From Blattamonas nauphoetae (Eukaryota > Preaxostyla > Oxymonadida): a stretch of 64,000 nt of DNA. The stretch lies in contig JARBJD010000194.1 of assembly GCA_033064195.1 (NCBI GenBank), forward strand, positions 62,001-126,000. Direction: 5' to 3'. The position numbers and the translations under genes are program-made. Numbering within the stretch: position 1 is the stretch's first letter; each line of letters opens with the position of its first letter. Below, one piece after another: positions 1 through 11,700 of the stretch. The notes beneath the pieces are model-generated. The model worked only from the letters and a program-made list of their open reading frames with translations. It was not told the DNA's origin and made no database searches.

Positions 1-3000
1 TAACAAGTTTCGAACAATCATTAAACACTTTGCCAGTTACTCAATTCGAATCGCTCGTCGAATTATCGACTAACATCCTCGACAGCACTCATGATCAAAT
101 TCTGGATGCTCTCGAGGCGAATTCTTCGACATTTATCCCTATTTGCCACAGATTTGTCTTTGTGACGAATGGTCTTATCGCTCTTCTTAGATCACTCACT
201 TTGAATGCATCGATTCTGACGACACAGCTACTCACCTCAATTCAAAGTTCGTTGAAAGGGTTCAGTGAACAACTGCGAACAAAGAAAACCAAGAAAGGGA
301 AGGACAAAAATCTACTCACGCTCCTCACGCTCCTCCTGGACAAACAAGACAAAGAACAAAAGAATAGGCCAGTCCATCACTATTACCTTTCACTTGTCAC
401 AACAGTTTTGGACCTTTCATCGTTCTTAGATGTGACACTTAATCGGCTCAAGTCTGTTCATTCATTGACTCCACTCTCGACATCAACCTCGACACCAACA
501 CTATCCCTGTCGGAAGCCTGCTTCACGTTGTATTCTCAAATCCTCCTCACAAATCATAAACTTCTCGAGCATCCAGGCCTCCTCCTCTCAGTCACTCAAT
601 CAGCATACCTTGCTCTATCAGCACATTCATCCAGCCATGTCTCCCTCCTGTGCAATCTCCCCAAGCATGACGAGGAATCTCAAACATACATCGATATTTA
701 TCCTCATCTACTGCATCAAATCACTCACACCAAATCAAATCAAAACAATGTTCAAGGATTGTCACTGTCGATTCTTCTTCGACTTCTTGATCATTTGGTC
801 TCGATTTCGCAGGAAACCACACTTCATCTTGTTCACGAAACCATCACGGCACTCATTTCATGTCGATTTTCTTCAGATGAGGGAATAGCTATCTGCCCAG
901 TCCATTTCTCGACAATCCCGCCTCCACAATACATCCGTTCAGATGAATGCACAGTCCACTACTCCGTGACTTCTGGCCATGCTCAACTCTCGATGCGAGT
1001 TGATGCCCCACTTTCGCACACATCATTCAATATTTCTTCGTCACTTGCTGACTACCAAATCGCATTCCCTCAACTGAGACTTTTGTCGCCCATCGATTGT
1101 CTCCCATCTCTCTCTGAAGTGGCCACTGATTATCTTTCTTCGTCAGATGCGCTCGAGTTACCAAATTATTCAGAATCGCTTCTCAGTGCTTTAAATGCTC
1201 TCTTCTCACACAAACAACACATTCATTTCATCTTGGAGTTTCTCCTCTCATTGTCGTCTGATATTTTCGTCAGCCTCAGTACTCTCATAACGGACCAAAC
1301 AAAAAGCTTTCTCACATCACTTGTATCTCTTCTTGCATCGTCCAAAACGAAAACAGACATTCTATTCCCAGCCACTCGTGTGTACATCAGATTTCTCAAT
1401 ACAATTCGGGCTCTTCCTTCAGCAAGACAGACATCTTCAAAAAATGGAGATGCAAAGAAAGTCGGAGAGCTTTTCGGTGTCATTCATGATTCCACTCTCA
1501 GACTGAAAATAATTCAGACGGTCATAGACAAACTTCCTCCATCGTTGTTCTCTCAACTTATCATCAATCTCTATTGTACGGTTCCATTCTACACATCTTC
1601 GACACACTCACTTCTCAAAAGTCTGAAGGAAGAGTTGAAATCTGTACAGGATGTCAAGGGACTCAGCCATACCAATCAGTTGATTGTTGCATCTTCGGTA
1701 TTAGTCGCGTTCTCAGTTGCTCAACGTGTACGAAACCAATTTCACCGTTCTCTTGGGAGTCCAGAAGAAGCGAAGTCATTCCTCAAAGTTATCCGTCGAC
1801 TCGTCCAAAAGCACAAAAAACACTCACATGATGAACAGGATCAACAACCTCTTCAGTTAGCGCATTCCTACCTTGTTTCATCATCAACTGAATGGATCAT
1901 CCAACTCACAAGCTCGCGACAGCTTTTCCCGAAAGGGAAACAGACAGATTCCGAGAGGAATGAGACATCTTCAACCATTTCAGACGTTGTTCAGATGATT
2001 CGAGATATCACCAAAGACAATCTTTTGCACTGCATTGATTCCGCTATTCAACCTTCCAGGAACACTTCTCTCCTCCCTCAAATCGGATCAACCCTTAATC
2101 TCTTGATCAATCTCAAAACATGTTCCATTGCTAGTCCTGACTTGTGTTCAAATTTACAATTCTCTCTTCCAGCCTCTTTCTTTGGGGTTCTGCTATCTTC
2201 TTCTCTGGAGATGATGAATACATCTGATAATTTCACAAGGGCGCAAGCAACCTACATCTCACGAATTATCTTCACTCATCTCTGCACCTCAACGTCGATG
2301 ATTCGAGCTCCGTCTAATCATCAATCTCCGCAATCTGAAACAGACAACGAAATGGCAGTGCTTCATTCAAAGGCAATGAATCATCTTCAAACAAGTCATT
2401 CACTTTTTGTTTCGCTGGCATCAAGTGCAACTGCTGAGTCCCTAATCGTTTCATCACTCCAACTCTTTCTTCAATCACTAACAACTGCCCAACCTCACCA
2501 AGGTAGCCAGGTTCAACAAACTTCATTCGTTCTCTCTGCTTTGTCATTGATTCTTCGAACTGGAATCTCGACTCTTCTCCATTCTCTTTTCTCTCAACGG
2601 CTCTCAACAATCCTATCATCAACGTTGTATTCCGTGTCAAACATCGTCCACTCTCTTTCTCTTCAATCTCAATCACTGGAATCGTACGACTTACCATCAT
2701 GGATGTCAATCATTCATTCTTCACTCTCAATCTGCCAGACTTGCATCAATACACCGCAGGCATTTCCATATTTAGGTTTCACTCTGTTCTCTATGTGCCT
2801 CCAAATTCTCGATTCTGTTTTAGCGCTCCTTCGGATATTACTCACTTCAACGAAGATCATGAGCGAGAATCCTCGAGAAATCACCCATTCACTCACAGAA
2901 ATACCAGCGTCTGTGACCAGAATCATCTGTTCTGCCCTGACTGTCCGGACTCAACTTAGCCTGGCGGCCTTACCGACAATTTCATCATTGATGGCATCAC

Positions 3001-3692
3001 TTTGTACATTGGCAGTCTCTGTATTGTCATTGAATGGGCAGGACTCACCTCCTTCGCACACTAATGTGGATGTTGTCACCACAACAGTTCGTTCACTTGT
3101 TCGAATCCTGAACATATTGTCCTCACCATCCAGACTTTCTTCACTCGCCTCAACGCCTGTGTTCACATCATCAAAAAAAGCATCTGTCACTTTTGAATTA
3201 GTCGGTGAAGAAAATGACCAACTCCTGGCCGTCACAGAAAAATCAAAGCAACCATCGATCCGTGACGATCAAGCAAGGGACAAGCCGAGGAAAGTTCTGA
3301 AATCGTATGGACACAAGGCGATCTTTACTCCTGATGATGTCTCATCGAACATTGGTCCATTCATCCAAACAGTTCTTTGGAGTTGTTGCTCATTGTTGCT
3401 AATATTAACAGATAGTGACAAGCAAGCTCTCCCTAACTGGGTTTGCCACCATCTTCGTCATGGTCTTATCACCATGATTGCCTCACTATCATCGGAGAGC
3501 CTCAAATCTTTACTGGCATGGGGTGTTTACACTGTGAGGTCTGATCCATTGGAATCAGATGATCATGGCGTGACAAAAATCTCTAAACCATCAGCAAGGA
3601 CGGCTCCAAATGTACTCGGAAGATCTATTCTCAATCAGTTGGAAGAACTTGTCGCTGAATCTTCATCAAAACGTTTCAGTGGGAGAACATGA
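1..3692 (+). CDS. Large helical protein, 5' end outside window, unrecognised
   Basis: One uninterrupted frame runs from the left edge to a TGA at 3690-3692, about 1,229 codons. The frame is open upstream of base 30 with no convincing ATG, so the true start lies outside the window. The protein is rich in Leu and Ser and consists of successive amphipathic helix-like blocks without signal peptide or clear membrane spans. This is the texture of an alpha-solenoid (HEAT/ARM-like) scaffold. A short basic stretch (KKTKKGKDK, near codon 95) could be a nuclear localisation signal. I do not recognise the family; large nucleolar helical proteins such as Urb2/Npa2 are one possibility but nothing in the motifs proves it. 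It is convergent with the next gene, 216 bp away. No intron was needed to read it. Confidence 0.8.
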   Translation, partial: TSFEQSLNTLPVTQFESLVELSTNILDSTHDQILDALEANSSTFIPICHRFVFVTNGLIALLRSLTLNASILTTQLLTSIQSSLKGFSEQLRTKKTKKGKDKNLLTLLTLLLDKQDKEQKNRPVHHYYLSLVTTVLDLSSFLDVTLNRLKSVHSLTPLSTSTSTPTLSLSEACFTLYSQILLTNHKLLEHPGLLLSVTQSAYLALSAHSSSHVSLLCNLPKHDEESQTYIDIYPHLLHQITHTKSNQNNVQGLSLSILLRLLDHLVSISQETTLHLVHETITALISCRFSSDEGIAICPVHFSTIPPPQYIRSDECTVHYSVTSGHAQLSMRVDAPLSHTSFNISSSLADYQIAFPQLRLLSPIDCLPSLSEVATDYLSSSDALELPNYSESLLSALNALFSHKQHIHFILEFLLSLSSDIFVSLSTLITDQTKSFLTSLVSLLASSKTKTDILFPATRVYIRFLNTIRALPSARQTSSKNGDAKKVGELFGVIHDSTLRLKIIQTVIDKLPPSLFSQLIINLYCTVPFYTSSTHSLLKSLKEELKSVQDVKGLSHTNQLIVASSVLVAFSVAQRVRNQFHRSLGSPEEAKSFLKVIRRLVQKHKKHSHDEQDQQPLQLAHSYLVSSSTEWIIQLTSSRQLFPKGKQTDSERNETSSTISDVVQMIRDITKDNLLHCIDSAIQPSRNTSLLPQIGSTLNLLINLKTCSIASPDLCSNLQFSLPASFFGVLLSSSLEMMNTSDNFTRAQATYISRIIFTHLCTSTSMIRAPSNHQSPQSETDNEMAVLHSKAMNHLQTSHSLFVSLASSATAESLIVSSLQLFLQSLTTAQPHQGSQVQQTSFVLSALSLILRTGISTLLHSLFSQRLSTILSSTLYSVSNIVHSLSLQSQSLESYDLPSWMSIIHSSLSICQTCINTPQAFPYLGFTLFSMCLQILDSVLALLRILLTSTKIMSENPREITHSLTEIPASVTRIICSALTVRTQLSLAALPTISSLMASLCTLAVSVLSLNGQDSPPSHTNVDVVTTTVRSLVRILNILSSPSRLSSLASTPVFTSSKKASVTFELVGEENDQLLAVTEKSKQPSIRDDQARDKPRKVLKSYGHKAIFTPDDVSSNIGPFIQTVLWSCCSLLLILTDSDKQALPNWVCHHLRHGLITMIASLSSESLKSLLAWGVYTVRSDPLESDDHGVTKISKPSARTAPNVLGRSILNQLEELVAESSSKRFSGRT

Positions 3693-3908
3693 TCACAAGG
3701 ATGGTCGATCGTTATCGTTTGTGTTCGTTCGTTTTGTGACACTGAATCGAGAAATAAGAATCATTTGTTGGAAATGCAAAAGAAAACAGAGAACATAACC
3801 AATGATATACGAAAGATAATCAAAAACATGAGATGTAAGATGCACGGTGAGTGATAGCCGTGTTCCGAGGAGTCTCTTAATGTGTGGTTTCCAGTAAATT
3901 GTGGATTT

Positions 3909-6900
3909 TCAAGATTGATCCTCCTGTGAAATTGTCTCTGAAGGTTGTTCTTCGTGTGGAACAGGTGTAGTTTCGATTTCTTCATGCGGCAGATGGGATT
4001 CCTCGGGTTGAGATTGATCCAGACTTGAGTGTAAGTCGCCTTGTCCGTCAACTTGGACTCCGCAAAGAGTGGCAACAGCATTAGCCCAAGCAACCACTCC
4101 TTCCGCAGTGAAGATGAGATCAACAGTTCTACTCCCAAAGCAGATACTCACACTTTGCTTCTCCTCAGCTTTCTTCAATTCCTCCCATCCTTTTCCTTTC
4201 TTCTCTTTTGCATTCATCGTCTTGAAGATCTCAGTTGTCTGTCCCAGGACAACGGAACTCACGTCAGATAGACAAAAGTGCTTTTTTGGTAGTGCACCTA
4301 ACTTCATCTTCGTTGGGCCTGATGTCGGATGTGGTTTATTTTCCCAGATCAAGAAGAGTGACGATGGGAGACGATCTTGTTCGGCGTCTTTCTTTTTTGT
4401 TTTTTTCTCCTTGTCTGACTTGCGTTTTTTCTCTCCTTTCTTTGGTTCTGCTTCGATTTCAACAATCCGGATGAATCGTTTCTCTTTTTTGTAATTTGTG
4501 CCAACCTTGAGGACTGCAACACTTTGTGAGGCTAACTGGAAGGCCGCTTCGTTGGGAAGTGGAGCAGGTGGAAGAGGTGAAGCGGCATGTTCTACTTGTT
4601 TGTCTTCCTGTTTTGACTGATCCAACGGGTTTTCTTCTTCTGGTTGTGTTGGATTTTGTTCTGGGGTTTGTTCAGATTCCGGTTTAGCGTTTTCATGTTG
4701 TTCGTTATCAGTCTCCAACTCGGAGGGAGGATGGGCTTGTGCATCAGCCTGATCATTTTTGTCTTCGTCCACTTCAGTCTTATCTTCCACGTCAAGATCC
4801 CGAGACGAAACGGTACTCCAATCGTCAGAATCTGGTTTTGTCTCTTGATCTCGTTTGATTCGATTTTCTTCTTTCCTTTTCTCCTCATCTGTTTTCGTCC
4901 CTATTTCTTCACTATCTGGATTATCGTGTGGAAGTTGTTTGTCATCATCTTGATCTGTTTGTTGGATATGTGGTTCTTTAGTGATAGTTTCTTCTTCTGG
5001 TTTGCTGTCCGTTTGACTAAGTTGTTCGGTCTCTGCTTCCGTTGAACCTTCAGGCTTGTTTCCATCCTTTTCAGTGGTGTGTTCAGTAGTTGCTTCTTCC
5101 ACTTTCTTCTCTTCGATATCGTTTTTCTCCTGATCCTGACTTTCATTTCCTCCTGTGGTTGAACTTTTATCTTCGTCTTCACTTTTACTTTTGTCCTTTG
5201 TCTCCTCTTGGTGTTCTGAAAGGTTCTCTTCTGTCTTTTCTGGAGGTGGCTCCTCGGTGGTTTCATTGGTATCCTTCGACTGTTCAGATGTTTCCATTGA
5301 TGGTTCAGGTGTTCCTTCTGTTCGTTCAGGAATATCTTCTGGTTGTTCAGGTAAATCTACAGACTGTTCTGATTGGATAGTGTCTCGGTCATTTGTTGAA
5401 TGAAGTGAATGTTGATCTGTCGTCTCACTCTTTTGTTCAGATTCCTGAGGGTCTTGTTTGTCTTCATGATCAATGCTGTCGGTTGTCTTCTCACTCTCGG
5501 TCTTGTTGTCAGTGCTTTCCTGCGTTTGGACTTCTTGTTTGAAACTTTCAGGTGCTTCGTCATCTTCCCACTTCGGGCTCGAGATAGTGCTATCAAGATG
5601 TGCTTGAAGGTCATCCTGTTCTTGAAACCAAGTGTCTTCTCTCGTTCGACTTTCTTCAACATCATCTCGGATCGATGATTCTCTTCGAGATGTAGACTCT
5701 TCCTTTGTTCTTCTCTCTCCGAGTGAATATTTCTGTTGAAGATGAGAAAAATCTGGTTCCTTCTTTGGAGGTCGAAATTCTATAACCCTCTTTTCTTTCT
5801 GATGTGTCTGTTTATCGTCCTTTATTGCCATTTTTGCGAGGACATCCGCTCGCTTTTGTGTAGACTGTTCTTTTTCTTGATTTCGGCGTTGTTCGTCATA
5901 TTGCCTTTGTTTCGATGTTTCAACATATTTTCTACGAGCTTGCTCTCTGGCTTCAGTGAACGATTCACGGAGTTTTTGTTCTGATTCGGCAATTTCCTGG
6001 AGGATTTCACGTTTCCTTTGTTCTTCAAGAGTCTCGACTGTTCCGAAATTTCTGTGGCTTTCTGGTGTATCTGCTTTTTCTTGAAGGACTCCAAGTGATT
6101 TTCCCAGGATTTCTTTTCTTGTCTTCTCCTGCTCTTGAAGTTCTGCAGATTCGATTTCTGCTTGGGCTAATTTGGATGCAAGTGCAGATAAACTTGCATC
6201 AAAATCATCTTCTCCTTTCATCTGAGTACTCTTCTTAGGTAAACGTGTTTGCATTTCGTATTTTCGAGTCTTGAGAGAGCTGGAAGCTGGTGGAGATCGT
6301 GATGTCAAGCCATATGAACTTGTTTGTGGGGTATTCCATTGCTGTCGAGTGATTGATTGTGAATCAGAAAAGCGAGAAACTTCCCCCGATGGTCGTGCAG
6401 TTCGAGATGGTTGTGGTGTTTTTGAATTCTGAAATGGATAGGTTGAGTTTTCAAAGGAAACTTTTTCTCTGGATTGATATGATCGACTAGTATGCGTCAT
6501 TGTGTTATATCTATCAGAGTTTTCAAGGCGTCCAGAACGAGGCAGCATCATAGATCTCGAGAGATTGTCATTTCCATGAGTGTCTCCACTTTCAATTCCG
6601 CCATCGTCTGCTCGATATGATGGAAGAACAAAGCGAGAACTTGGGCGTTGTGATGAATAGGTTGTGTGTGGTGGTTGTGTACGGAGAGGTTCGGGAGGTG
6701 TTTGAAGGGCAGAAGAGATGAATGTTGTGTGGGTTGTTGTGGAGGTAGGAGTGAGTGGTGGTGATCGACGATATTGAGAATCGGAACGATTATTTCTGGA
6801 GGTGGGATAATTCGTGGATTGTCTTTCGGGGACTGATGGTGGGTGAATAATTGTTTGACGTTCATGGTTTGATGGTCTCTTGTTTGTTCGCTGACGAATA

Positions 6901-6992
6901 GTCCGAAGAGATTGATTAACCGATTTCATGGCATCGTCGTAAGTGTTTGATGATGAGTGTTTGAGAGGAGTTGAAGTGTTATGTGATGACAT
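3909..6992 (-). CDS. Disordered acidic coiled-coil protein with C-terminal PH-like domain
   Basis: Single frame of 1,027 codons; the ATG at 6992 begins MSSHNTSTPLKH. Residues 1-250 are a Ser/Thr/Pro/Arg-rich disordered region. Residues about 260-430 are charged heptad-like sequence (EEQRKREILQEIAESEQ), probably a coiled coil. Residues about 430-800 are extremely acidic, rich in Glu, Asp, Gln and Thr with repeated SEQ/PEQ/TEE words. The C-terminal 210 residues look like a PH-fold domain: a basic beta-hairpin (KKEKRFIRIVEIE), then SSLFLIWENK, then VVLGQTTEIFKTMNAKEKK, then SVSICFGSRTVDLIFTAEGV and a terminal helix WANAVATLCG. The 'GQxTxxF ... SxxFGxRTxDLI ... W' layout matches the PH domain seen in phospholipase C and plant PRAF proteins. 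Role unknown; inference is lipid or protein docking through the PH domain, with the rest as a linker or scaffold. Confidence 0.75.
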   Translation of the reverse strand: MSSHNTSTPLKHSSSNTYDDAMKSVNQSLRTIRQRTNKRPSNHERQTIIHPPSVPERQSTNYPTSRNNRSDSQYRRSPPLTPTSTTTHTTFISSALQTPPEPLRTQPPHTTYSSQRPSSRFVLPSYRADDGGIESGDTHGNDNLSRSMMLPRSGRLENSDRYNTMTHTSRSYQSREKVSFENSTYPFQNSKTPQPSRTARPSGEVSRFSDSQSITRQQWNTPQTSSYGLTSRSPPASSSLKTRKYEMQTRLPKKSTQMKGEDDFDASLSALASKLAQAEIESAELQEQEKTRKEILGKSLGVLQEKADTPESHRNFGTVETLEEQRKREILQEIAESEQKLRESFTEAREQARRKYVETSKQRQYDEQRRNQEKEQSTQKRADVLAKMAIKDDKQTHQKEKRVIEFRPPKKEPDFSHLQQKYSLGERRTKEESTSRRESSIRDDVEESRTREDTWFQEQDDLQAHLDSTISSPKWEDDEAPESFKQEVQTQESTDNKTESEKTTDSIDHEDKQDPQESEQKSETTDQHSLHSTNDRDTIQSEQSVDLPEQPEDIPERTEGTPEPSMETSEQSKDTNETTEEPPPEKTEENLSEHQEETKDKSKSEDEDKSSTTGGNESQDQEKNDIEEKKVEEATTEHTTEKDGNKPEGSTEAETEQLSQTDSKPEEETITKEPHIQQTDQDDDKQLPHDNPDSEEIGTKTDEEKRKEENRIKRDQETKPDSDDWSTVSSRDLDVEDKTEVDEDKNDQADAQAHPPSELETDNEQHENAKPESEQTPEQNPTQPEEENPLDQSKQEDKQVEHAASPLPPAPLPNEAAFQLASQSVAVLKVGTNYKKEKRFIRIVEIEAEPKKGEKKRKSDKEKKTKKKDAEQDRLPSSLFLIWENKPHPTSGPTKMKLGALPKKHFCLSDVSSVVLGQTTEIFKTMNAKEKKGKGWEELKKAEEKQSVSICFGSRTVDLIFTAEGVVAWANAVATLCGVQVDGQGDLHSSLDQSQPEESHLPHEEIETTPVPHEEQPSETISQEDQS

Positions 6993-7193
6993 GTGTTCGA
7001 ATGTTATTGGGGGCGCGTTTTCGATACCACAAACATTACTTTATAAACAAATGAAGAAAGAAACATTCTGTCGTCAGCGATCTCTGGTTGCCACCATCGA
7101 AACTCTAAATACAATGAGGAACTGAAGACATACAATCGAAATGAAAAGGTGATTTCTTTCAAAGGTGAAGTGAGAAAAACACAATTCTAGAAC

Positions 7194-8600
7194 TTAATCT
7201 GTCTTAATTTCTTTTTGGGTTTTCTTCTTCTGCCTTTCATTGAGCTCAGTTTTGTCGACAAGCCACTTTGAGACATCAATTGCCATCTCCCTCCGCTGCT
7301 TCTCCTCGTCTGTTGTAGGACTGGGAAGAGGTGGAGGAGGCGACAATGAATGAAGAATATCATTGGTGATTCTGAGTCCTTCACAGACTTCATCTCCTAG
7401 TGATTCTTGGATCTTCCGCATGTATGAACCAGACGGGGGGTAATGCTTCATGTATCCGTCAAAGCCAGTTGCTTTCATTCCAGTTGCATCCGAAATGAGG
7501 TTCTGAACACGGGCGGCAAACTGATAGACACTTTCTCCTTCTTTTTGATCAACAGGATCCAAGAAATACACATCAGCACCGACTCCCAATGATCGCATCA
7601 TGTTCACACAATACATAAAGAATCCGACTTTGCGTGTGTTGTAGTATGGATCTGTAAATTTCTTGTTGTACTTGATCCCAACAGGGACAACCGTGGCTCC
7701 AATTTCAAATGCCCCTCGTTTGAACATCAATGTATATTCGTTGTTCACGCAAACTCCTTCGGGAAAAATGAGGAGGTTCGCCTTTTCTGGATCTTGGATG
7801 CGAGTTTTGATTCTTCTCGTGAGATTGTCCCTCTCGTATTGCATGGAGCGATCAAACCAGATATTATCACAACAGTCGATCGTGTGTTTCATAATCCACC
7901 CAAGGAATCCAGGTGTACGCTGCCCAACACTTCCACAGGCTCGTTGAGTACACAAGAGCATGTAGTCTATCATACATGTATGATTCACGACATAAATCTT
8001 AAACAGTCATAGAAAAGATCTGCACACGTAGTTTGGCTGTGGTTTAGGGAATGTGCCGTGGAAGGTAGGGAAAACTCCCAAGGATGAAAGCCAGCCCCAT
8101 CCATATCCGAGCACAAGTTGTTTCTGAAAATAGAAAAGAGAAACAAATAGAAAACCTGAAGTTTGAGACGGAATTGTTGTGAGAATGGGATGAGCTTCAC
8201 CAAGATAAAGATGACGGCGAAAATGAAATTGTTGACGAAGAAAATGATGAATCTGAATGCAGATTGTCAGTGAAAGAACATTAAAAGATACCTTATCGGA
8301 AAAATAATCAGGTCACACAACATTTCCTTGAGGATATATTGAAGGATGTTGAGAAAAGTCCATTTCTTTGGAAAGTACGTTTTGGCTTCAAAACAAATGG
8401 TAAAGTTATCCTAAAGTAGCACAAAGAAGTAAAAGTGATCAAAGTTGTATTAGTGGCGATGGGGTTCATACATCGATGATTGTTTGATACCCTTTTTGAA
8501 ATTGGCTCCATCCATGGTTAAACAAATTATATGGTTCGCGAAACGGTGAAGCTGATTGTTGTGGTGAGAGATCGTGGGTAGAGTCTGTTTTTGAAGACAT
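7194..8600 (-). CDS. Glycerol-3-phosphate acyltransferase (GPAT3/4-like)
   Basis: Five exons can be placed: 8600-8472, 8410-8292, 8252-8156, 8123-8028 and 7997-7194, giving 414 residues in one frame. The ER-membrane enzyme acylates glycerol-3-phosphate at sn-1, the first step of glycerolipid synthesis. Motif I is VVNHTCMIDYML, the HX4D acyltransferase signature, created exactly by splicing of the 30-nt intron 8027-7998. Motif III is NLLIFPEGVCVNNEYTLMFKRGAF, strongly GPAT4-like (FPEGTCVNN..MFKKGSFEIG), followed by VVPVGIKYN (motif IV). Hydrophobic segments in exons 2-3 (LIIFPIRFIIFFVNNFIFAVIF) precede the catalytic domain, as in GPAT3/4. The start MSSKTDSTHDL gives a short cytosolic N terminus. 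The 3' end of CFAP61 lies 112 bp upstream on the same strand. I am confident of the family; the exact substrate preference is inferred from the motif match. Confidence 0.9.
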
Positions 8601-8712
8601 TTGGACAATCCCCAGGAGAGAAAGTGGATCTAACCATCTTTGAAGAATGAGTAGGACGAATAAAAAAGTGATTATCGAGGTGTTTTGAAAAGAGGATGAG
8701 ATGGAACAAAAA

Positions 8713-11700
8713 CTATTGTTGTTTCTTAGCCTTAGCCTTTGTTTTTGCTTGAGGCTTCGGTCTGACTTCCGGAAGTAAGAATTGTGGCAGTTCTTCCCTG
8801 AACTGTCTGAGGAAGTCGACAAGTCGATATTGGAGTTTAGTTGTGAATTGAGTGTTGACTTGACGAAGAAGGTGAGAGAACTGAGCGGGAGTGGCAGAAC
8901 CAGCAGCGCGGGGACTGTGTTTGGGCATCGAAGATGACCGTGCAGACTGTGGAGAGGTGGGTGTCAGTGGAGACGGTGCTACAGTGGCAGAAGCAAGAGA
9001 GAGCGCAATTTTGCCCATTTCAGTCTGTTCCATGATCTCGTTGGAGAGGGAGGAGAGGAAGAGTGGGAAGCGATCATGGTAGAGAGGGAGTGCCCAGTCT
9101 TGTCGGAAGAATGGGATCATGTCTGTGACTTTCCTTTCGTCATATCGCTCGCTGAGACGATTGACGATTGTCTGTGTCAGACCAACGAGACAAATGAGAT
9201 TTGGTACTTCGACAATTTCTCGGCCGAAGTATGACAGACAGATGACTCGTTCGAAGCCATCGATGCAGATGCTGACGTCGTGTCCATTGTCCTCAGTGTG
9301 AAGATCACGCTGAACGGATGAGAAGAAGGAGAATGAAAAAATAGAGAAAAATGGTTGGGATAAAAATGGAAGATGTCATTGAACAAAAACATACCACATT
9401 TCCTCTTTGCTTCATGAAAGTCTCCTCTGACTGATCGTCTTCCCGATCCTTTCCTTGCAGGACTTGTTCACTCTTTGAGAATCCAGGTAGATGAGAACGG
9501 AAGAAGAGATAGTTTCCGGGGAGATAGCAGTATTCCGAGACTGGAGCATCAAACTTTTCCGGTGCACCCATTCGAGCGAGTTGGCGTGTCTTCTCCATGT
9601 CCGAGAGTGAGAGGGCAGGCCGTCCAACAAGCATTGGATTCTTAACAATGCGTGGTGTCTTGATGACGTTGTCATTCTCCAACGTTCTTGCGAGGATTGG
9701 TTGAGCATGTTCTGCGATATAATCGCCAAGGAATTCGCCGCATTCCTTCCCGTTAAAGCGGTCAAGAGGATGTTTGAAGTGAGTTGATCTTGTGAACTTG
9801 GCGATTGGCCCACCAGCTAAGATGAGGTTGTCACTCGTAGTCCAAGTTTTGTCGATGGTTAGACGTCCATCATACACGACACTGTTGTCGTTGAGTGCAT
9901 AGAAGATGTTTGTATCAACATCGCGACCATCGCAAGAGATGATGAGTGAAGTTTCAATATGAACCTGAGGAATCTCTTTCACTTCGTTTTGTTGTTGCTG
10001 CTGCCGTCTGAAGACATCGAGTGCGGCTTGTGGAGTGTTTGAAGGGGGAAGTGATTGTGGTGGGCGTGAAGACCCATCACTGTATACTCGGCGTGTGTTC
10101 CGCACACGAGGAGAGAAGAGGAGAATGTCCACAGGTTCTTCTTCAGGTTCTTCCTTATCATTTCTGCGTGGGCCAGCTTGGATCGCGAGGGATGGCTGGT
10201 CTCCCTGCTCTGTTCCTGCTTCTCCTTCCTTGTTTTTATCGTCTTTGTCCTTCTGTACTTTACGTGGAGTTGGTGGACGGCACACGATGTCAATGTCAGT
10301 CTCTTCAGAAACTTCGAACTGAATCCATCGGAGTTGGACGCACCGTGAAACAGGAACAAAGATCATGTCATCGTCATCGAACTCTCCATCTCGAACAGTA
10401 TTGGCGGCTGATTCTGAGAATCCGGATCGATCGGTGAGGTGATCATGTCTGTGTTGAGATAGGACTGATCCAGATCGTTGTGTTTCTTGTTCTTCTTTTG
10501 CAGTTCCTTCAAGTTTGCTGAGCATCGAGTCGAGCTTGGCGAGAGATTCCTCGAGAAGTCCAATCCTGTGGTTGTCCTGAATCTCTTCATCCTCGTTGAC
10601 AATTGCGCGTTCTGTATCCTCGTCGTCTTCACTTTCGGTTTCTTCGAATTCCTCTTCCTCCTCGTCAGTTTCTTCTTCTCGCTTCTTCTGTCGATCCTCA
10701 AGCCTCTTCTGTCTTTCTTCCTCTCTGCGGCGTTTCTCTGCATTGTATTCCTTCCTTCTCTGCTCGAGTCGTTCATTGGCTTGAACTTTAATCTGATCGA
10801 TACGACGAGCAATTCTGACCTTCGCAGCTTCGATAGACTTAACTTTGACAGCCTTTTGATCACGTTCTGAAAGGGGGACTGTGTTGGCGAATGGGTTGAA
10901 TCTGACTGCGCCAATGCCTCCACCAAAGGCTGCATCTCCTCCAATGCTGTCGTTCCATGCTTTTTCACTCTCATCCTTCATCATTCGTTTGTTGACTCCT
11001 GCTCTTTCGGCAATCTTTGCGATTGCCTGTGCGCGGCGTCTCTTCGCCCTCTGTTTTAGCATCTCGTCTTCATCGTCTTCGTACTGCTCGTCGAGTTCGA
11101 TTTCTTCTGGATCCTGAGGATCTTCAAAGTCACCCCAAATGTCGTTTTCGATCTGTTCATCCAAATCTGTCTCGACGTCTGAATCCTCCTCCTCCACAAC
11201 TTCCTCGTGCTCTTCATCTTTGTTTTCCTCTTCCTTGTTCCCGTCTTTGTCCCCGTCTTGGAAGAATTCGTTCATTTCGTTTCGGATAGCAGCATCTTCA
11301 GCATCTTCTTCGTTTCCTTCGTTCATTCCGTCGAGTTTGAGATTGTCTTCCTCGGCTTCTTCGATGACCTCCTCTTCCTCTTTCTTTTCCTTCTTTTTCA
11401 AGAAGTGACGTTGCCATGTTCTCTTTCTGAGTTTTGGTGTGCGGAATCGAACAAGATCACTTCCGAACAAATCCGAATCAGCAGTGACCGGGATTTCGCT
11501 CAATTCGGTGTGAGCTGATGTCAATGTCCAGTTATTCTCGATTCGAACTCCTGCTTGTCTGAGTGATGCCTCCACAAGCCTTTGAGTGTGAGGATCGTCG
11601 AAAGGACTGAAAGGCTCCTTTCCTCTGCCGCCTGCTGCATCCAGACGATCAACTCTCTTTTCTTCATAAACTACATTGGCATCGTTTTGTGTTGGTGGCC

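Noticed and set aside
610-888. Alternative frames inside the first gene
   Set aside because: The 1,229-codon frame covers them and has consistent codon usage; the others are short and motif-free.
4041-5984. Many long plus-strand open frames opposite the PH-domain gene
   Set aside because: They are the complement of Glu/Lys/Ser-rich coding DNA, which gives stop-poor Phe/Leu/Ser-rich antisense frames; none has a motif.
8001-8060. In-frame TGA in the acyltransferase read as Sec or as a broken gene
   Set aside because: A 30-nt GT-AG intron removes the TGA and joins PNY to IYVVNHTCMID, restoring motif I.
10478-11518. Plus-strand Ser/Phe-rich frames opposite the acidic part of CFAP61
   Set aside because: Antisense shadows of GAA/GAG-rich codons; they give strings of Ser and Phe without domain features.
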